From positions 62,001 to 126,000 of the forward strand of contig CACJBX010000003.1 of the NCBI GenBank assembly GCA_902591755.1: 64,000 bases of DNA, read 5' to 3'. Below the pieces are notes generated by a model. The model did not search any database and was not told where the DNA came from. It saw only the letters and a program-made list of their open reading frames with translations. The position numbers and the translations under genes were made by a program. Below, piece after piece: positions 9,974-19,024 of this stretch. Every line of letters starts with the position of its first letter. Position 1 is the first letter of the stretch. This DNA comes from an uncultured Pelagibacteraceae bacterium. Lineage in GTDB: Bacteria; Pseudomonadota; Alphaproteobacteria; Pelagibacterales; Pelagibacteraceae.

Positions 9974-10758
9974 TTAAATACCTATTAATTTTTTTACTTA
10001 TTCAATTTAATAGCCAAGCGATTGAATTTGAGGGAAAGTTCATTCAAGGACACTTTATATTAGGTAAAACTGATCCTGGAGCTAAAATACAAATAGATAA
10101 AAAAAACGTTAGAGTTTCAAAGGATGGTTTTTTTGCATTTGGCCTTGGAAGAGACAGAAAAAATGATGTTATTATAACTGAAACTCTTAATGGAGTAAAA
10201 AATCAATTTGTTAAGAAAGTTTTAAAAAGAGAATATAAAATACAAAGAATAGATGGTTTGCCTGAAAAAAAAGTTACACCACCCAAAGAGGTTTACGATA
10301 GAATTAGAAAAGAAAATAGACTTATTGGAAAAGCAAGAGCGATAGATACAAATCTTACTTTTTTTAAAGATGAATTTATAACCCCAGTGGATAATGCAAT
10401 AATAACTGGCGTATACGGTAGTCAAAGAATTTTAAATGGAAAACCAAGGTGGCCGCACTATGGGTTAGATTACGCACAAAAAACGGGCACACCAATAAAA
10501 GCAATGTTAAGCGGAGTTGTTACTCTTGCTGAGGAAGATCTTTATTATACTGGGGCAACTTTAATATTTGATCATGGTCACGGAATTTCAACTCTATATA
10601 TGCATATGAACGAAATTTTCGTTGAAATAGGTCAAGAAGTTAAAAAAGGTGATATAATTGGTACTGTTGGGAAATCAGGTCGCGCTACAGGACCACATTT
10701 AGATGTTAGATTGAATTGGTTTGAAACAAAGTTAGATCCAGGTAGTGTACTAAAGTAA
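9958..10758 (+). CDS. Secreted M23-family metallopeptidase/LytM
   Basis: PHYGLDYAQKTGTPIKAMLSGVV, GHGISTLYMHM, GRATGPHLDVRLNW. Confidence 0.92.
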   Translation: MDFKIIKYLLIFLLIQFNSQAIEFEGKFIQGHFILGKTDPGAKIQIDKKNVRVSKDGFFAFGLGRDRKNDVIITETLNGVKNQFVKKVLKREYKIQRIDGLPEKKVTPPKEVYDRIRKENRLIGKARAIDTNLTFFKDEFITPVDNAIITGVYGSQRILNGKPRWPHYGLDYAQKTGTPIKAMLSGVVTLAEEDLYYTGATLIFDHGHGISTLYMHMNEIFVEIGQEVKKGDIIGTVGKSGRATGPHLDVRLNWFETKLDPGSVLK

Positions 10759-11531
10759 TGACAAAAGAAATTGAAAAATTTGCTCAAAAACTAGTTAACG
10801 CTTACAAAAAAAATAAATTGATAAGCCCACTTCCAATTAAATATACAAAAAATATTAAAAATGCGACAAGGCTTAGAAAAATTTGCGAGTCTAAAATTAA
10901 AACAAGAATCATTGGCTTTAAGGCTGGTGGGACTGCTTTACCAGTTTTAAAGAAGTTAAAAGAAAAAGAACCTTTTTACTCTGCAATTTTTAAAAATAAC
11001 GTCTTAAAGAGTGGTAAAAGCGTTAAAACTAATAGTTCAACTTTAGGAATAGAGGTAGAGGTTGGATATTTAATAGATAAGAATTTTTTTAAAAACAAAA
11101 GTTTTATTACCATGCGGAATGTAAGCAATTACATTAGTCACATGATGCCATGTATTGAAGTAGTTGGTTACAGACAAAAAAAACAAGGAATAAAATTTTT
11201 AGGAGATCTAGCAAGTGATTTCGGTGCTAATGTAAAGTTTATTATTGGTCCAAAAAAGAAATTCAAAAGATTGAATATAGGTAATCTTAAGTGCAGTATT
11301 AAGAATGTAAAGACTGGGAATATTGAAAAGGGAAATACTAATACAGTATATATTAATCCACTAAATTCCTTGAGATTTGTTTTGAATAAAATGAGAAAAG
11401 ATAAGGTAAAATTAAATTCAGATTTTTTTGTTTTTACTGGTTCTGCGGTAGGTGTTGTTCCACTTAAAAATAAAGGGATGTACGTAGCAAAAATTGATAA
11501 AATTGGAACTGTCAAATCAGCGATCCGTTAA
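10758..11531 (+). CDS. 2-keto-4-pentenoate hydratase / fumarylacetoacetate hydrolase-like protein
   Basis: KICESKIKTRIIGFKAGGT, IEVEVGYL, FVFTGSAVGVVPLK. Confidence 0.75.
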   Translation: MTKEIEKFAQKLVNAYKKNKLISPLPIKYTKNIKNATRLRKICESKIKTRIIGFKAGGTALPVLKKLKEKEPFYSAIFKNNVLKSGKSVKTNSSTLGIEVEVGYLIDKNFFKNKSFITMRNVSNYISHMMPCIEVVGYRQKKQGIKFLGDLASDFGANVKFIIGPKKKFKRLNIGNLKCSIKNVKTGNIEKGNTNTVYINPLNSLRFVLNKMRKDKVKLNSDFFVFTGSAVGVVPLKNKGMYVAKIDKIGTVKSAIR

Positions 11532-11671
11532 TGTCGGCAATTAAAAAATTTTTCAAAGAAAGTAAGGTTGGAAGATATATAGTAGCTGGAAGTTTTCTTT
11601 TCTTCCTAATTAAAGGATTAATTTGGGTAGTAATTATTGTTTTTGCCTGGTTTGGTTTAGAAAAAATATAG
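11531..11671 (+). CDS. 46-aa single-TM small protein (MSAIKKFFKESKVGRYIVAGSFLFFLIKGLIWVVIIVFAWFGLEKI)
   Basis: Not in ORF track; translationally linked to preceding gene (TAATG); one TM helix. Confidence 0.65.
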   Translation: MSAIKKFFKESKVGRYIVAGSFLFFLIKGLIWVVIIVFAWFGLEKI

Positions 11672-11684
11672 TAAAATTATCATT

Positions 11685-13019
11685 ATGAACTTATTAAAAA
11701 AAATATTTTCACCATCAATTTTAGTATTTTCATTTTTATTATTGATTTACACTTTTTATAAATCAGAAATTGTTTGGAATGGTGATAATAGACTTTATTA
11801 CAAAAATTATTATTTAATTTCCTCAATATTTATTTGTTTTTCAATTAGTACTTTTTTTGTAAATGACAAAATAAAACAATATTTAATTATTTTTGGGATT
11901 AGTTTAATTTCATCATTATATCTATTTGAAGGATATTTAACCTTCAAAGAACAACTTTCAAAAGAACAACTTATAAAAAAACAACTTTCAAAAAAAAAAC
12001 AACTTTATGAAAAACAAACTGGAAAAAAATGGGATTCAAGAAATAAATTAGATATTTATAAAGAATTAAAAAAAAATAATGATAAAATTACAATCTCTGT
12101 TGCTCCATATTTATTTTTATACAAAAATTACTCTACTTTTCCCTTTTCTGGTGTGTCAAATTCAGAAACAATTTATTGTAATGAAAATGGTTATTATTCA
12201 ATATATCAAAGTGATAGATATGGTTTTAATAATCCAAATGAAGAGTGGGATAAAAAAGAAATTGAGTATCTTTTGATTGGAGACTCTTTTACGCATGGTG
12301 CTTGTGTAAATAGACCAGATGATATTGGTTCTGTTTTAAGAAAAGTATCAAATAAACATGTTTTAAATTTAGGAATGAATGGTAACGGACCATTAATTGA
12401 ATATGCTACTTTAAGAGAATATTTGGATACAAATGTAAAAAAAATTTTATGGATTTATTATGAAGAAAATGATTTGAGAAATTTGAAAAATGAGTTGAAA
12501 AATAATATTTTAATAAACTATCTTAATGATAATAACTTTACTCAAAATCTTAAAATAAAACAAGATTATATTGATAATTTGTTATCAAATCTAATTAAAG
12601 AAAAAGAAATAGAAAAAGAAGGAGAAAGAAACACTTCTAAATTCGAATTAATAAAATTTATCAAGATTTATAAAACAAGAATTTCAATTTTATCAAAACC
12701 AACACCAGCACTAGAACCATCGGCAGAATTTAAACAAATACTTCAATTAACCAAAAAACTTTCAAATAAAAATGACTCAAAATTATATTTTATATATTTG
12801 CCTGGATATAATCATTATAAAAACCATAACAATAAAACTTATATTTTAGTAAAAAAAATTGTAACTGAATTAAAAATTCCATTTATAGATATACATAAAG
12901 AAGTTTTTGAAAATGAACAAAATCCATTAAAATTATTTTCATTTGAACTTCCTGGGCACTATAATGTTGAGGGATATAAAAAGATTGCTGAAACTGTTTA
13001 TAAATTTACTAAAGATTAA
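11685..13019 (+). CDS. Membrane-anchored SGNH/GDSL-hydrolase-like protein
   Basis: N-terminal TMs; LLIGDSFTHGACV block I and C-terminal HYNVEGYKKIAE block V. Confidence 0.7.
   Translation: MNLLKKIFSPSILVFSFLLLIYTFYKSEIVWNGDNRLYYKNYYLISSIFICFSISTFFVNDKIKQYLIIFGISLISSLYLFEGYLTFKEQLSKEQLIKKQLSKKKQLYEKQTGKKWDSRNKLDIYKELKKNNDKITISVAPYLFLYKNYSTFPFSGVSNSETIYCNENGYYSIYQSDRYGFNNPNEEWDKKEIEYLLIGDSFTHGACVNRPDDIGSVLRKVSNKHVLNLGMNGNGPLIEYATLREYLDTNVKKILWIYYEENDLRNLKNELKNNILINYLNDNNFTQNLKIKQDYIDNLLSNLIKEKEIEKEGERNTSKFELIKFIKIYKTRISILSKPTPALEPSAEFKQILQLTKKLSNKNDSKLYFIYLPGYNHYKNHNNKTYILVKKIVTELKIPFIDIHKEVFENEQNPLKLFSFELPGHYNVEGYKKIAETVYKFTKD
11949..12013 (+). repeat. In-frame degenerate ~15-bp tandem repeat encoding (E/K)QL(S/I)K units
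   Basis: gaacaactttcaaaa/gaacaacttataaaa/aaacaactttcaaaa/aaaaaacaactttatgaa read directly; protein KEQLSKEQLIKKQLSKKKQLYEK. Confidence 0.7.
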
Positions 13020-13053
13020 AACTTACTTTCTGCATGTCGTCTAAAAATATAAT

Positions 13054-13356
13054 CTAAATAATAACATCAAAACCTTCAAAAATTGGGTGACCTAAGTACA
13101 ATCCCTTGTGTTCTCCAGAGTTTTTATGGGCTAGTCTAAATGCTTCAGATTTAGTCCAGTTAATGAAATCATTTTTTGAGTTCCAAATACTATGTGACGC
13201 ATACAATGTATGCTCGTCATTTGTTTCACCTTTAACTAAATGAAATTCTCTAAATCCAGGTACATTTTTCAAATGTGTATCTCTATTTTTCCAAACATCC
13301 TCGAATTCTTTTTCTTTGCCAAGAACAATTTTAAAACGGTTCATTGCTATAAACAT
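13054..13356 (-). CDS. Antibiotic biosynthesis monooxygenase (ABM)/heme-degrading-like domain protein
   Basis: MNRFKIVLGKEKEFEDVWKNRDTHLKNVPGFREFHLVKG…ASHSIWNSKNDFINWTKSEAF. Confidence 0.85.
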   Translation of the reverse strand: MFIAMNRFKIVLGKEKEFEDVWKNRDTHLKNVPGFREFHLVKGETNDEHTLYASHSIWNSKNDFINWTKSEAFRLAHKNSGEHKGLYLGHPIFEGFDVII

Positions 13357-13465
13357 TATTTAATATATTAATTCTATCTGGAGTTTAAAAGTAAAAATAG
13401 TGTGACACTCTGATGCTTAAATTAAAAAATTAAACTCATATAAAGGAAAAAACAAAAGGATAATT

Positions 13466-13672
13466 ATGAAAAAAATAACTTTAATTTTATCTATTTTATT
13501 ATTCACAAGTTCTTCATTTGCGGGTTCATGTCCAATGATGGCAAAGGGTGTTGATGCAAAAATTGCTGAAGCTAAAGAACTTAGGGATGCTGGAGTGAAA
13601 GCTCATGAAAGTGGTGATCACGCTAAGTCAGAGGAATTACTTAGCAAAGCACTAGGAATGTTTAAAGGATAA
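13466..13672 (+). CDS. 68-aa secreted small helical (half-TPR-like) protein
   Basis: Signal peptide ending FAG; AKELRDAGVKAHESGDHAKSEELLSKALGMFKG; upstream GA-rich RBS. Confidence 0.75.
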   Translation: MKKITLILSILLFTSSSFAGSCPMMAKGVDAKIAEAKELRDAGVKAHESGDHAKSEELLSKALGMFKG

Positions 13673-13680
13673 ATTCAATT

Positions 13681-13714
13681 AGGGGGTTTTGGGCACCTGG
13701 CAACAGAACGCCCT
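13681..13714. other. GC-rich imperfect stem-loop, possible structured RNA or unusual 3'UTR element
   Basis: A-GGG(g)GTTTTG / ggcacctggcaa / CAGAAC(g)CCC-T, ~10 pairs with one G/G mismatch, in very AT-rich intergenic DNA; no U-tract on either side. Confidence 0.5.
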
Positions 13715-13812
13715 TAAAAAAATTATATATCTTAATAAAATCTAATAGATTCTTTTGTGATAACCATATGAATCATTACTAAGCTTCTATATTTAGTGAT
13801 AGTAATATCGGT

Positions 13813-15138
13813 ATGAAAAAAATTTTTTCCTATCCTGTTTTTGTTGTCTTATTTATATCATTTATTGGAACAATGGGATTTGGTTCTTTGTTAAGACATC
13901 ATTACCTTGATGGAGAAAGATTCCAATCATTACAAAAAATTGCAGTTATTATTGCTGAAGTTCCAAAAAATATAAAAATGATGATTAAACATAGATCCTT
14001 CAATCTAAGTGAACCGCCACCTTTAAGCAAACATAAAGACAAAAAAAGGTTTGAGCAGTTTATTCCAAATCAAAGGAATGCTCTGTTAGTGCTACCCAGA
14101 TATGATAAAAGTTTAAGGAGATCATTAGTTGATATAATTGATTTAAATAACTTTAAAATTATTCACACTTACAAACATGATATAAATGAAATGCATAATC
14201 AAATTACTAATATTGAGGAATTTTCTAGAATTAAAATTGACGATGCACCTATAAGATTTGAATATCGTCATCCTTTAATATTGGATGATGGATCTTTAAT
14301 AAGTGATAGTGACTATTCTGTTGAGTTCAAAATTGATTTTTGTTCAACTCTACAATGGATCAATGAAGAGGAGCAATTTCATCATAGCAAGATGTTAGAT
14401 CATGAAGGTAATGTTTGGGTTGGTGGTATTTATAATCCTTACCCTGAATACATTAAAAAATATATTAATTTTAGTGATGACTCTTTAATTAAATTAAGTA
14501 CTGATGGAGAAATTCTTTTTAATAAAAGTGTTACTAGCTTATTAATTGATAATGAAATATATTTAGATGATTTTCAAAATAGTAGAAATTTAGATCCAAT
14601 ACACTTAAATGATATTGAGCCAGTATTCAATGATAGTAATTATTGGAAAAAAGGAGATTTATTTTTGAGTATAAGATCTCAAAATGCAATTGTTCACTAT
14701 CGACCAAGCTCTAATAAAGTAATAAATTATATTACTGGTCCTTTTAAATTACAACACGATGTTGATGTTATTTCAGATAAAGAAATTTCAATTTTTAATA
14801 ACAATGGTTATAACCCAAATAATTATTCAGAAGTTGTAATTTATAACTTTGAAAATAAATTATTTACAAAATTATTTAATGAACAATTAAAAAAAAATAA
14901 TTTCAAAACAAAATCACAAGGTCTTTCTCATATTTTTAAAGACGGTTCATTAATGGTTGAAGAACAAAATCATGGAAGAGTAATATTGTTTAATAACAAA
15001 GGCGAAAAAGAGTGGGAATTTATCAATAAAGATAAAAATGGAGATATTGGATTTATTTCTTGGAGTAGAATTATTGAAGATGAATTATTTATTGAAAAAT
15101 TTAAATCCCTTGTTAAAAATAAAAAATGTTTAGATTAA
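13813..15138 (+). CDS. Arylsulfotransferase (ASST)-like protein, membrane anchored
   Basis: Beta-propeller-like content; NALLVLPRYDKSLRRSLVDIIDL, LQHDVDVISDKEISIFNNN, QGLSHIFKDGSLMVEEQNHGRVILFNNKGEKEWEF. Confidence 0.7.
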   Translation: MKKIFSYPVFVVLFISFIGTMGFGSLLRHHYLDGERFQSLQKIAVIIAEVPKNIKMMIKHRSFNLSEPPPLSKHKDKKRFEQFIPNQRNALLVLPRYDKSLRRSLVDIIDLNNFKIIHTYKHDINEMHNQITNIEEFSRIKIDDAPIRFEYRHPLILDDGSLISDSDYSVEFKIDFCSTLQWINEEEQFHHSKMLDHEGNVWVGGIYNPYPEYIKKYINFSDDSLIKLSTDGEILFNKSVTSLLIDNEIYLDDFQNSRNLDPIHLNDIEPVFNDSNYWKKGDLFLSIRSQNAIVHYRPSSNKVINYITGPFKLQHDVDVISDKEISIFNNNGYNPNNYSEVVIYNFENKLFTKLFNEQLKKNNFKTKSQGLSHIFKDGSLMVEEQNHGRVILFNNKGEKEWEFINKDKNGDIGFISWSRIIEDELFIEKFKSLVKNKKCLD

Positions 15139-15344
15139 TTTCATGTTCAATTATTTTTTGTTTAATGACCTCATCATCTTTCGCGTATCTGGGACCAGGA
15201 ATTGGAGGAGGTGCGATAGCAGCAACTATCGGGATAATTATAGCAATTTTTGCGGGACTTTTTGGTCTGATTTGGTTTCCAATAAAAAGAATTTTAAAAA
15301 AAAGAAAAAAAAGTAGAGAACAACAACAAAATAAAATTGATTAA
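15126..15344 (+). CDS. 72-aa small membrane protein (YLGPGIGGGAIAA… )
   Basis: Signal/TM plus basic tail; overlaps preceding gene end. Confidence 0.7.
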   Translation: MFRLISCSIIFCLMTSSSFAYLGPGIGGGAIAATIGIIIAIFAGLFGLIWFPIKRILKKRKKSREQQQNKID

Positions 15345-15702
15345 TCAAATATTATTAATTTGTTATTCAGTACTTATTTACGAGTTCATCAGGTATATCA
15401 AATTAAGTGAGATTACGAAATCAAACTTAAAAATCTACAAAAAACTAGTCAAGTTATTAAAATCTAAAAAAGGATCTGATTTTAGGATAGAAAAATTAGT
15501 AGTTAATTATTCAAAATTATTGTTATTGGTATCAATAAAGATATTTGCAATTCTAATATCAATTATTATTTTGTTATTAATTTTAAATTTACTGTCTAAC
15601 TCATTTTTAAATCTAATCATGTCTATTTTTGGTATTATTGAAATAAGTATGGTTTTAATAATATATCATTTGTTACGAAAAAAGTTTTATGCAAAACTAT
15701 AG
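15337..15702 (+). CDS. Hypothetical two/three-TM protein
   Basis: 121 aa, overlapping both neighbours. Confidence 0.55.
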   Translation: MINQILLICYSVLIYEFIRYIKLSEITKSNLKIYKKLVKLLKSKKGSDFRIEKLVVNYSKLLLLVSIKIFAILISIIILLLILNLLSNSFLNLIMSIFGIIEISMVLIIYHLLRKKFYAKL

Positions 15703-16645
15703 CTATATACAAAAATTTCTGCACGACTTTATATTAAGCAAAAAAATAATTAATAAATCATTATTTGAACTTGAAAAAATTATCTTTTTAAAAACAAGAG
15801 ACATTAAAAATCAATCACATATTTTTATAACTGGAATGCCAAGGTCTGGGACAACTAGTTTGTTAAATTTCTTATTTTCAACAGGTGAATACGCATCTTT
15901 AACTTATAATAATATGCCTTTTATTTTATCTCCAAGTTTTTCAAAATTATTTAATAAAAAAAATACTTTGAAAAAAGAAAGGCTGCACGGTGATGGTATT
16001 ACTTTTGATATTAATAGTCCCGAAGCATTTGATGAAATATTTTTTGACAATAATGAAAAATATATAAAAAATGAATTAATTAACTATATTCAACTCATTT
16101 TAATTAATAAAGATAAAGATAAATATTTAAGCAAAAATAATCATAACTATAAAAGAATAGATCTAATACAATCACTACTTCCTAATTCTGTTTTTCTAAT
16201 TCCAATTCGAGAACCATTACAACATGCAAATTCACTTTTAAATCAACATTTGCATTTTAGCCAATTACAAAAAGAGGATGACTTTATTAAACGGTATATG
16301 AATTATCTTGGTCATAATGAATTTGGATTAAATCACAGATCGTGGAATAACGCCTTAAATTGCCAAGACGTTAACAAGATAGATTATTGGATGGAGCAAT
16401 GGAATTTATTCTATCAAAATATATTAGATAGATATCAACTTTATCAAAATTGTCATTTTGTAATATATGAAGAATTAACAAATAAAGATTACCTGAAAAA
16501 CTTATTAGCAAAAATAAATTTTATTAGATTAGAAAATATTAATTTTAATTATTTTAGAAACTCTAACAAAAAAGAAATAAATAGAGATTATTCTTTAATT
16601 GAATATAAAAAAGCAATTGAAATTTATAATAAATTTAAAGATTAG
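15689..16645 (+). CDS. Sulfotransferase family protein
   Basis: HIFITGMPRSGTTSLLNFLF (PAPS 5'-phosphosulfate-binding loop), PIREPLQHANSLL (3'-phosphate binding). Confidence 0.88.
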   Translation: MQNYSYIQKFLHDFILSKKIINKSLFELEKIIFLKTRDIKNQSHIFITGMPRSGTTSLLNFLFSTGEYASLTYNNMPFILSPSFSKLFNKKNTLKKERLHGDGITFDINSPEAFDEIFFDNNEKYIKNELINYIQLILINKDKDKYLSKNNHNYKRIDLIQSLLPNSVFLIPIREPLQHANSLLNQHLHFSQLQKEDDFIKRYMNYLGHNEFGLNHRSWNNALNCQDVNKIDYWMEQWNLFYQNILDRYQLYQNCHFVIYEELTNKDYLKNLLAKINFIRLENINFNYFRNSNKKEINRDYSLIEYKKAIEIYNKFKD

Positions 16646-16843
16646 TTAAAACTAAGTCATAACGAAGTTAAGGATTTTTAGATTTGATCCTTTATCGATT
16701 TAAAGTCGACTTATAACTAGTTTATTCCAAAACTTTGACCAAGAACAGAGGATATGCACTCCTATTTCAGTGACCATGGTTTTGTCAATTATTAAATCAA
16801 AATAAGGTTTTTTCGCATCAAAATGTCTTTTTAAAATTAGTAT

Positions 16844-17707
16844 TTAACTAATTTTTTTACAATCAATAACAAAGGCAGATGCTAAGAAAAAACCCCTCCA
16901 ATCTAACGGGTTTTCCATTTTCCATGATACTTTTCTAAAATAGTGTGCATCATAATTTTCAAACTCTGGTGGAAAAGCGTGAAAATGATAAAAGTATATA
17001 CCCTCAACTGACAAACCTAATTTTGCCATTTCTTGATTTATAGTTAATGGGTTATGAGGAATATGATTATAAACACCTTTTTCATCAATATTTTTAAAAT
17101 TAAATTTTTTTCTATCAGAAAAATTTTTTGTTAAACTTTTGTATCTTTTTTTCCATTGACTCTTTAACTTTTTGACTTCGTATATTTGATCCAAAAAAAT
17201 TTTTGTATAATTATTTAAAGTGGCAATATCAAATAATCTGTTTCTTAAAGAAAAAATTAATCTACCGTTTTTTTTTAATTTTTTTTTTTGATTAAGAAGT
17301 GTTTTATTTACATTTTTAGCATAATAGAAAGCACCCATACCAAGTATACAGTCCACTGAGTTATTCTTAATTTTTTTCGGATTCTCAAAATCATCATGGA
17401 ATACCAAGTCGGGCGATAATCTATTTTTTTTTAAATTTTCCTTAGCCTCTAAGACCATATTCTTCGCTTTATCATAGCCAATAATATTAAAACCTCTTTT
17501 TTTAATATCAATAAGCGGCATGCCTGAACCACAACCAGCATCTATAATTTTTTTTGGCTTATGTTTTTCTAATATTTTTACAAAAATTTGCTCTCTTTTG
17601 AAATCAGAGGGATATCTTATATCAAGTCTTAATTTTTTATATTCTTTAGTATATGTTTCAACTTCATAATCTTTATTAAAAAATTTAAAAGCGCTGGTTT
17701 TTTTCAT
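16844..17707 (-). CDS. Class I SAM-dependent methyltransferase
   Basis: KIIDAGCGSGMPLIDIKKRGFNIIGYDKAKNMVLEAK. Confidence 0.9.
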   Translation of the reverse strand: MKKTSAFKFFNKDYEVETYTKEYKKLRLDIRYPSDFKREQIFVKILEKHKPKKIIDAGCGSGMPLIDIKKRGFNIIGYDKAKNMVLEAKENLKKNRLSPDLVFHDDFENPKKIKNNSVDCILGMGAFYYAKNVNKTLLNQKKKLKKNGRLIFSLRNRLFDIATLNNYTKIFLDQIYEVKKLKSQWKKRYKSLTKNFSDRKKFNFKNIDEKGVYNHIPHNPLTINQEMAKLGLSVEGIYFYHFHAFPPEFENYDAHYFRKVSWKMENPLDWRGFFLASAFVIDCKKIS

Positions 17708-17710
17708 TCA

Positions 17711-19000
17711 TTAACCTATTAATTTATTTTTTAATAAAATACTATAAATTTTTTTTACTTGTCTAAGATCTAATTTTATTAATTTTGAAATTTTTTCTAA
17801 AGAGTTTGTTCCATCTGCATATTGAAGAAAATTCATATAACTTTTAGTTGTATCATTTTTATTTTTTGACGATAAGGTAGAATAAAGACCTCTTTTACTC
17901 ATTTGTGGTTCACACATTATTTTGTATTTCGGATAAATTCTATTTAATAATATTTCTATTGATTTTCTAGCAACATTGAATCCCCCAGTGCAACCTTTCA
18001 AAGTGACGAGATTAAAATTATCTAATGAAGTATGATATTCAGGGTATTCTTCATATTTTGTTCTAAAAATTGATGAAATTTTTAAATCAATACCAGGAGA
18101 ATTATATTGTCTTTCATCTGAACCTCTTTTTAGAAACGGATAGACTTTATAATTATTTATATTTAATAGTTTATATGCATCAATTATTGCTTCATCAGAT
18201 GGTGAATTTTGATATTTAGAAAACATACAAGAATGTTGTCTTTCGTCACCAATACAAGATAAGTTATATCCACCTATGACATTCTCTTTTAAATATTTAA
18301 AATTTTTACTCAAATAAGAAATTGAACCAATCGTTTCAGGAATAAAAATAAACCTTAAAGTTTTATTCAATTTTTTTTTCTTAAAATAATTAATGAGACC
18401 CATAGATACGATAGGACCAGATAACTCATTATTTGCCATTGATGGATGACATATATATGTGGAAATTAAAATTTCTTTTTTTGATTTACCTTTTAGAATT
18501 AATTCACCATAATTTAAGTTACCTCTCTTATTTAATTTTGAATTTATAACAACTTTAAATTTATCTCTTGAAGAATATTTTTTTTCAAAAATTTTATATT
18601 CATTATAAGAAATACAAAAACCCCATCTTTTTTTATAATAAGAAGTTATAAATGGTATCGCATTTGGTTGTTTTTTTAAGAAATATAAATTTTTAAATAA
18701 TTCTTTTTTTTTGATATCTTTTTTAATTGGTATTGAGTAACCAACCAAATGTAAATTATTTTTTTTAAAGTCTATAATCTTGTTGTTATATTTATCAATA
18801 ACATACGCATCTTTTATGTTCCATTCTTCTGGAATATTCCAATCAAAAACTTTTGTTCCTGATTTAATTTTTTTAATTTTCAGTTTAGGTAATTCTTTTT
18901 GTATAATATTTAGAGTTTTTTTTACGCCATCACCAGTCAAGCTTCTTGTTAAAGGATAAAGTTTATTTTCAGCGATTTTATAATATTTCTTTATAGTCAT
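17711..19000 (-). CDS. DUF4910-type aminopeptidase-like protein
   Basis: YPLTRSLTGDGVKKTLNII, ISTYICHPSMANNELSGP, RGSDERQYNSPGIDL, YHTSLDN. Confidence 0.88.
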   Translation of the reverse strand: MTIKKYYKIAENKLYPLTRSLTGDGVKKTLNIIQKELPKLKIKKIKSGTKVFDWNIPEEWNIKDAYVIDKYNNKIIDFKKNNLHLVGYSIPIKKDIKKKELFKNLYFLKKQPNAIPFITSYYKKRWGFCISYNEYKIFEKKYSSRDKFKVVINSKLNKRGNLNYGELILKGKSKKEILISTYICHPSMANNELSGPIVSMGLINYFKKKKLNKTLRFIFIPETIGSISYLSKNFKYLKENVIGGYNLSCIGDERQHSCMFSKYQNSPSDEAIIDAYKLLNINNYKVYPFLKRGSDERQYNSPGIDLKISSIFRTKYEEYPEYHTSLDNFNLVTLKGCTGGFNVARKSIEILLNRIYPKYKIMCEPQMSKRGLYSTLSSKNKNDTTKSYMNFLQYADGTNSLEKISKLIKLDLRQVKKIYSILLKNKLIG

Positions 19001-19024
19001 ATAAAATACTCATAAAAATTTGGG

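Noticed and set aside
11168-11515. 115-aa - strand ORF
   Set aside because: Antisense to hydratase gene; mirror-frame artefact of AT-rich coding.
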